Source: Pochonia chlamydosporia 170 (Eukaryota > Ascomycota > Sordariomycetes > Hypocreales > Clavicipitaceae). Taken from it: a stretch of 64,000 nucleotides of DNA. Under the pieces are notes generated by a model that was given only the letters and a program-made list of their open reading frames with translations, ran no database searches and was not told the DNA's origin. The stretch is taken from assembly GCF_001653235.2 (NCBI RefSeq), contig NC_035791.1:2914001-2978000 (forward strand), read 5' to 3'. The position numbers were made by a program, and so were the translations under genes. This document shows, piece after piece, positions 60,440 to 64,000 of the stretch (within the stretch, counting starts at the first letter, position 1; every line of letters begins with the position of its first letter).

Positions 60440-62144
60440 TTAGGACGTGCTGGGCTCCAGAGTGACACCACTAATAACGGTAGTTAGTTTTACTATTCCG
60501 CACAAAAATACCACAAACATTCAGGAATGTTGGGAATGGGCGACTTACGCAGTAATGGTAGCCCAACCGATCAGACGCCAATGCTTCTCGATACGTCGGC
60601 TCAGAGCGACCTTCTCGCCAATGCTTGTGCAAGCAGGGCTGACGAGAACCAGCTTGGCAGCATCGTTCTTGATAGCAGCGATCTTGGCACCGGTGGACGT
60701 GGAACCAATGTTGACCATGATGAACTCGTTTTGAGCGAGCTTGGCGACCTTGGCCTGCTTGCCGTCGGCGGTTCGAACACCAAGCAGGCGACGGAGCAGG
60801 TAGAAGTTGACTTCGATTTCGCTGTAGATCTCGGGGAGTCTGCCCTTGAGGCCGAGGACGAAACCGACGAGACGATCGGCTCGGCAGAGTGTAGGGTCGA
60901 CACGGGTACCAACACCAATGAGACCCCCGGGAACAGCGTACTTAAGGTCGTTGAGCTCAGAATTAAGTGTCACGACGCGAGAGAAAATGGGTGTGCACTT
61001 GAGAGCGCCAGCTTCGTCACGGGAGACAATACCAGGTCGGATCTCAATCTCATCTCCGAGCTTGACGACACCGTGTAGAATAGAGCCACCGGCAACACCA
61101 CCCTTGAGCTCGTCGAATTCGGCACCGGGCTTGTTGACGTCGAATGATCGAATGACAATCATTTGAGGATCCATGGTGAAGTCTCTGAGAGGAACGGGAA
61201 TGGTGTTGACAATGGCCTCGTTGACGGCATCAATGTTGAATTTCAACTGGGCGGAGATGGGAATGACAGGGGACTTGCCAGCAACGGTTCCTCGAATGAA
61301 TTTGAGGATAGACTCGTATTGCTGCTGGGCGGCCTCTTCTCTCATCAGATCGACCTTGTTTTGCAGGATGATGATCTTGTCGAGCTTCATAATCTCAATA
61401 GCGGCCAAATGCTCAGAGGTCTGTGGCTGAGGGCATGATTCGTTACCAGCAATCAGGAGGAGAGCGGCGTCCATGACGGCGGCACCTGACAACATGGTGC
61501 TCATGAGAATATCGTGACCAGGGCAGTCGACGAATCTGTTGAGTAAAAGAATATTTGGTTAGCCATGATATCTCTACCCGACTTCGAGGGGACACTTGTA
61601 TCAAAAAATGGTTTAAAGGTACGTACGAAACGTGTCTCAATAATCTGTAGGTACCACTGCATCCGTCCCGCTCGCAAGGAGGATCGACCTCCTTCTCGCT
61701 CTTGTAGCTTCGGTAACATCCTGGCCGAGGGCACTCAGGGTTGTCGCACTTGTAAATCTTGGCATTGGCATAGCCCAGCTTGATGGTAATATTTCGAATC
61801 AGTTCGTTCTTGAAACGAACAGTCTGGACGCCAGAGATGGCCTTGACTACAGTGGACTTTCCGTGAGCGACATGGCCAATAGTACCAATGTTGATGGTTG
61901 CTTGACGCGCAATAATTTCAGGAGTGAGAGGTGTGAGGGTAGCGACGTCGAGGTCTTTGGGATCGGTTTGAGGTGGCAGCGGGGGTCTTTGCACCTCTGG
62001 CTCGGGAGCAGGAGCGGACTTCTTGAGCGCAGATTTGAGAGGCTTGTCGTCGAAACCATCACCGACCTCGTTATGCTGGTCGATGGACTCTCCAGAGTCA
62101 GACTCTGAGTCAATGTCGTCGTACTTGGGGTCCCCGTTGGACAT
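60440..62144 (-). CDS. GCD11: Translation initiation factor eIF2 gamma subunit
   Basis: Three exons: 61627-62144, 60549-61535 and 60440-60470, giving 511 residues. G1 is GHVAHGKS at 90-97, G3 is DCPGHD near 176, and G4 is NKVDL in exon 2. A zinc-ribbon with cysteines 133, 138, 143, 157 and 162 follows the G1 region, as in eIF2-gamma. The C-terminal [12 protein letters not shown] is diagnostic. eIF2 delivers initiator Met-tRNA to the 40S subunit. The last exon (31 nt) encodes only GVTLEPSTS after a 78-nt intron; stopping at the in-frame TAA at 60545 would lose this conserved tail. The ATG at 62144 (MSNGDP) is preferred; upstream frame begins with a TTG. Confidence 0.95.
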
Positions 62145-62849
62145 GTTGGGCAAGACTTGGCGGGGCAGAAATAAAGCGCTTTCGTGGGTTTCGATCGCTC
62201 GGAATTCGCAGTCGGCCGTAAGATGCAGAAGGGTTGGAAATTAAAGCGTCACTGGATTCAGAAAAATTAATTTGCTGAATACCTGGACAAATTTCACGCA
62301 GGAGAATCGCCACTGTCGTTGCCGCGCGAAGGTCACAAAGTCCGGGGGTTTTGGCCTTGAAGTGGTCAAAATTCGTCGTGCGCAGTGCTCGAGAGGAAGA
62401 TGACTCACGCTATTCCACTTGGGGCCTGATAAACTGATAACACACCACATTGCCCCTCTTCGGATGAAAGTCGGGTGCTGCCCCTCAGTTTGCCTTTGGC
62501 ATGCAAACAAAGGTCGTTTTTGTGACAGGCTAATGGTCAAATTTTAGTTTTCCCAGCTAATTAGAGTGTCATTTAGTCGAAGGATGTTTGAATTTTGGAA
62601 ACTGTAATGTCCTTGTACCGATGTCGTTTCCTCCCTCGTCACCAGTTCTGGGTGATACATCGCGGGGTAGACATCAAGTGCCAAGACGAACCCTATATCT
62701 TGACAAACCTTTGGTCTTGTATATACCCTTTTGACACAAATAATAGCAGCAACTAATCTCTTGTTAAGACAGGTTGAATATAGCGTTTAAAAACGAATTT
62801 ACATCACTCATAGTGAAAACCTACTCAGAACACAACTTACATGCATATG
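62145..62849. other. Spacer between GCD11 and the metallo-beta-lactamase gene
   Basis: 705 bp holding the GCD11 promoter and the 3' region of the next gene, both on the minus strand. Nothing more is seen. Confidence 0.5.
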
Positions 62850-63995
62850 CTATGAATTTGCTTCACCAACGTGGATTCGTTGCCGAACAGCTTCAGTCGC
62901 ACCATCATTACCAAGAAATTCCTCAAATGCAGCCTCAAATCCACTAAATCCCAAGGAACCGTCCTTGGAAGTATATGTAACACTCTTTATGCCGTAGTTT
63001 TCGCCACCATGTACAGGCTGAGCCTCTCCGATAACAACTCGACGCAGAAATGTACTCACGTCGTCTAGTATTTCGCCAGCATCTACGTTGTTGGTGATGT
63101 GACCGCAGGATAATTTGACGCGAGACAGATGTTCCTGCGCGATATCTTTAACTGGATTGGCCAAATCAGTACTCGAAACCTTCTTTATCTTGTCCGACCC
63201 AATATACACACCTGACTCCCGATTCCACTTGCCCACCAGCTTGTTCAACTTGTCAATGGTTTTGCTATAATCAATAACACTGCCGCCAAACATGAAGAAT
63301 ACAGGAGCATGTCTGTATAGAGTATCGCCAACATATAAATGCCGCTCTTCTGGGTCCCAAATAGCCACATGGTCTGGAGTGTGACCAGGGGTGTGATACA
63401 CTGTCAAGTTGAGATCTTGCCCGCTTTGGTCGGTGATAGTCTGGCCGTCACTAATCCAATTTGTTATGGTGTATTTTGGAGTTTCCATGCCGACGTTGTC
63501 GCATAGGGAATTTCTGGGAAGCGCATCGGGACTGAGAAACGCCTTGTTGTGCGAACTAGCCCAGATTGTTGAGTTGGGCCTCTTAGCAAAGTCGGTCATT
63601 CCTCCTATGCAAAACGTATTAATTTGTGATACTAGGTGAAAGAAATTTTTGATTGAGCTACATAGAAAGATGGAAAGGGTGTGCGCACCAATATGGTCAT
63701 AATGACAGTGGGTGCTGATGACTGTATACGGCTTCCTCTGCTGGTTGATGGGTGCATTGCCATTGTGTACAACAGGCTCCGTTTCCAGAAAGGTTGCAAG
63801 AGTGGCTCGTGTGTCATTTACATCTCCTCCGCAGCCAGTATCAATAACTACGATAGTAGAAGGGTAAACTTTGATGAAAATTTGAGGAACCTCGCCATAT
63901 CTATCGTTCTCGGTGACCATGAAGGTAGACTTGTTCAGCTGTGTGCAGTTGAAGTAGGCTGCGTTTGGCCGTATTGTATTGGAATTGCCGCACAT
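62850..63995 (-). CDS. Metallo-beta-lactamase-fold hydrolase (start near the window edge)
   Basis: Exons 63689-63995 and 62850-63604 give 353 residues, if the ATG five bases from the edge of the window is the start. The metal-binding signature THCHYDH is at 95-101 (HxHxDH), preceded by VVIDTGCGG and followed by HTPGHTPDHVAIW and YVGDTLYRH. This fits a zinc-dependent hydrolase such as glyoxalase II- or lactonase-like enzymes; the substrate cannot be told. The intron at 63605-63688 is 84 nt, in frame and free of stop codons. It sits right after HYDHI, where family members read HYDHIGG, so it must be spliced. No signal peptide is evident. An upstream exon outside the window cannot be excluded. 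Confidence 0.82.
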   Translation of the reverse strand: MCGNSNTIRPNAAYFNCTQLNKSTFMVTENDRYGEVPQIFIKVYPSTIVVIDTGCGGDVNDTRATLATFLETEPVVHNGNAPINQQRKPYTVISTHCHYDHIGAHTLSIFLCSSIKNFFHLVSQINTFCIGGMTDFAKRPNSTIWASSHNKAFLSPDALPRNSLCDNVGMETPKYTITNWISDGQTITDQSGQDLNLTVYHTPGHTPDHVAIWDPEERHLYVGDTLYRHAPVFFMFGGSVIDYSKTIDKLNKLVGKWNRESGVYIGSDKIKKVSSTDLANPVKDIAQEHLSRVKLSCGHITNNVDAGEILDDVSTFLRRVVIGEAQPVHGGENYGIKSVTYTSKDGSLGFSGFEAAFEEFLGNDGATEAVRQRIHVGEANS

Positions 63996-64000
63996 GATGC

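Overview
The window looks like nuclear DNA of a filamentous ascomycete (Pezizomycotina, most likely Sordariomycetes/Hypocreales). The evidence is many short introns of about 47-180 nt with GTANGT donors and CTAAC/CTGAC branch points, roughly 50% G+C, two-C2H2 Msn2/Seb1-type and CRH-type proteins, and the fungal DPH6-RidA fusion. The order is inferred from protein resemblance only. No rRNA, tRNA, CRISPR array or recognisable transposon gene was found.

Layout. 1-12 kb (all minus strand): the 5' part of an unidentified basic protein, an SMUBP2/Hcs1-type helicase, a DUF202 membrane protein, and the diphthamide ligase DPH6. 12-16 kb: gene-poor. 16-18 kb: the stress regulator MSN2/SEB1 (minus). 17.8-31.3 kb: a 13.5-kb stretch without a credible protein gene, upstream of both MSN2 and the next gene. 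31.3-64 kb: a dense housekeeping block with a CRH-type cell-wall transglycosylase (+), DNA topoisomerase I (-), ATP synthase gamma (+), a DUF1932 dehydrogenase (+), a FIST-like protein (-), valyl-tRNA synthetase (+), the Prp28 DEAD-box helicase (-), mitoribosomal mL59 (+), the J-protein Dph4 (+), 14-3-3 (-), the F1-ATPase inhibitor IF1 (+), nucleoporin NSP1 (-), a Laa2/DUF5102-like acidic protein (+), eIF2-gamma (-) and a metallo-beta-lactamase-fold protein (-) at the right edge.

The genes do not form a single pathway cluster. Functional links exist by theme: DPH6 and DPH4 both act in diphthamide synthesis on eEF2. ATP3 and INH1 both act on mitochondrial F1. VAS1, GCD11 and mL59 serve translation. 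Neighbours alternate in convergent and divergent pairs (for example TOP1/ATP3, PRP28/mL59 and NSP1/Laa2-like share divergent promoters).

The exon models were built by hand from splice signals, reading frame and family resemblance. In every complete model the exon lengths sum to a multiple of three. The most notable observations are the very large gene-free region upstream of MSN2, a recurrent palindromic TACGGAGTA-type motif confined to gene-free DNA where I noticed it, a GC-AG intron, two stop-free introns of 3n length, a 23-nt microexon in VAS1, and a tiny last exon in GCD11 that is easily missed. I saw no clear candidate for a wholly new biological system.
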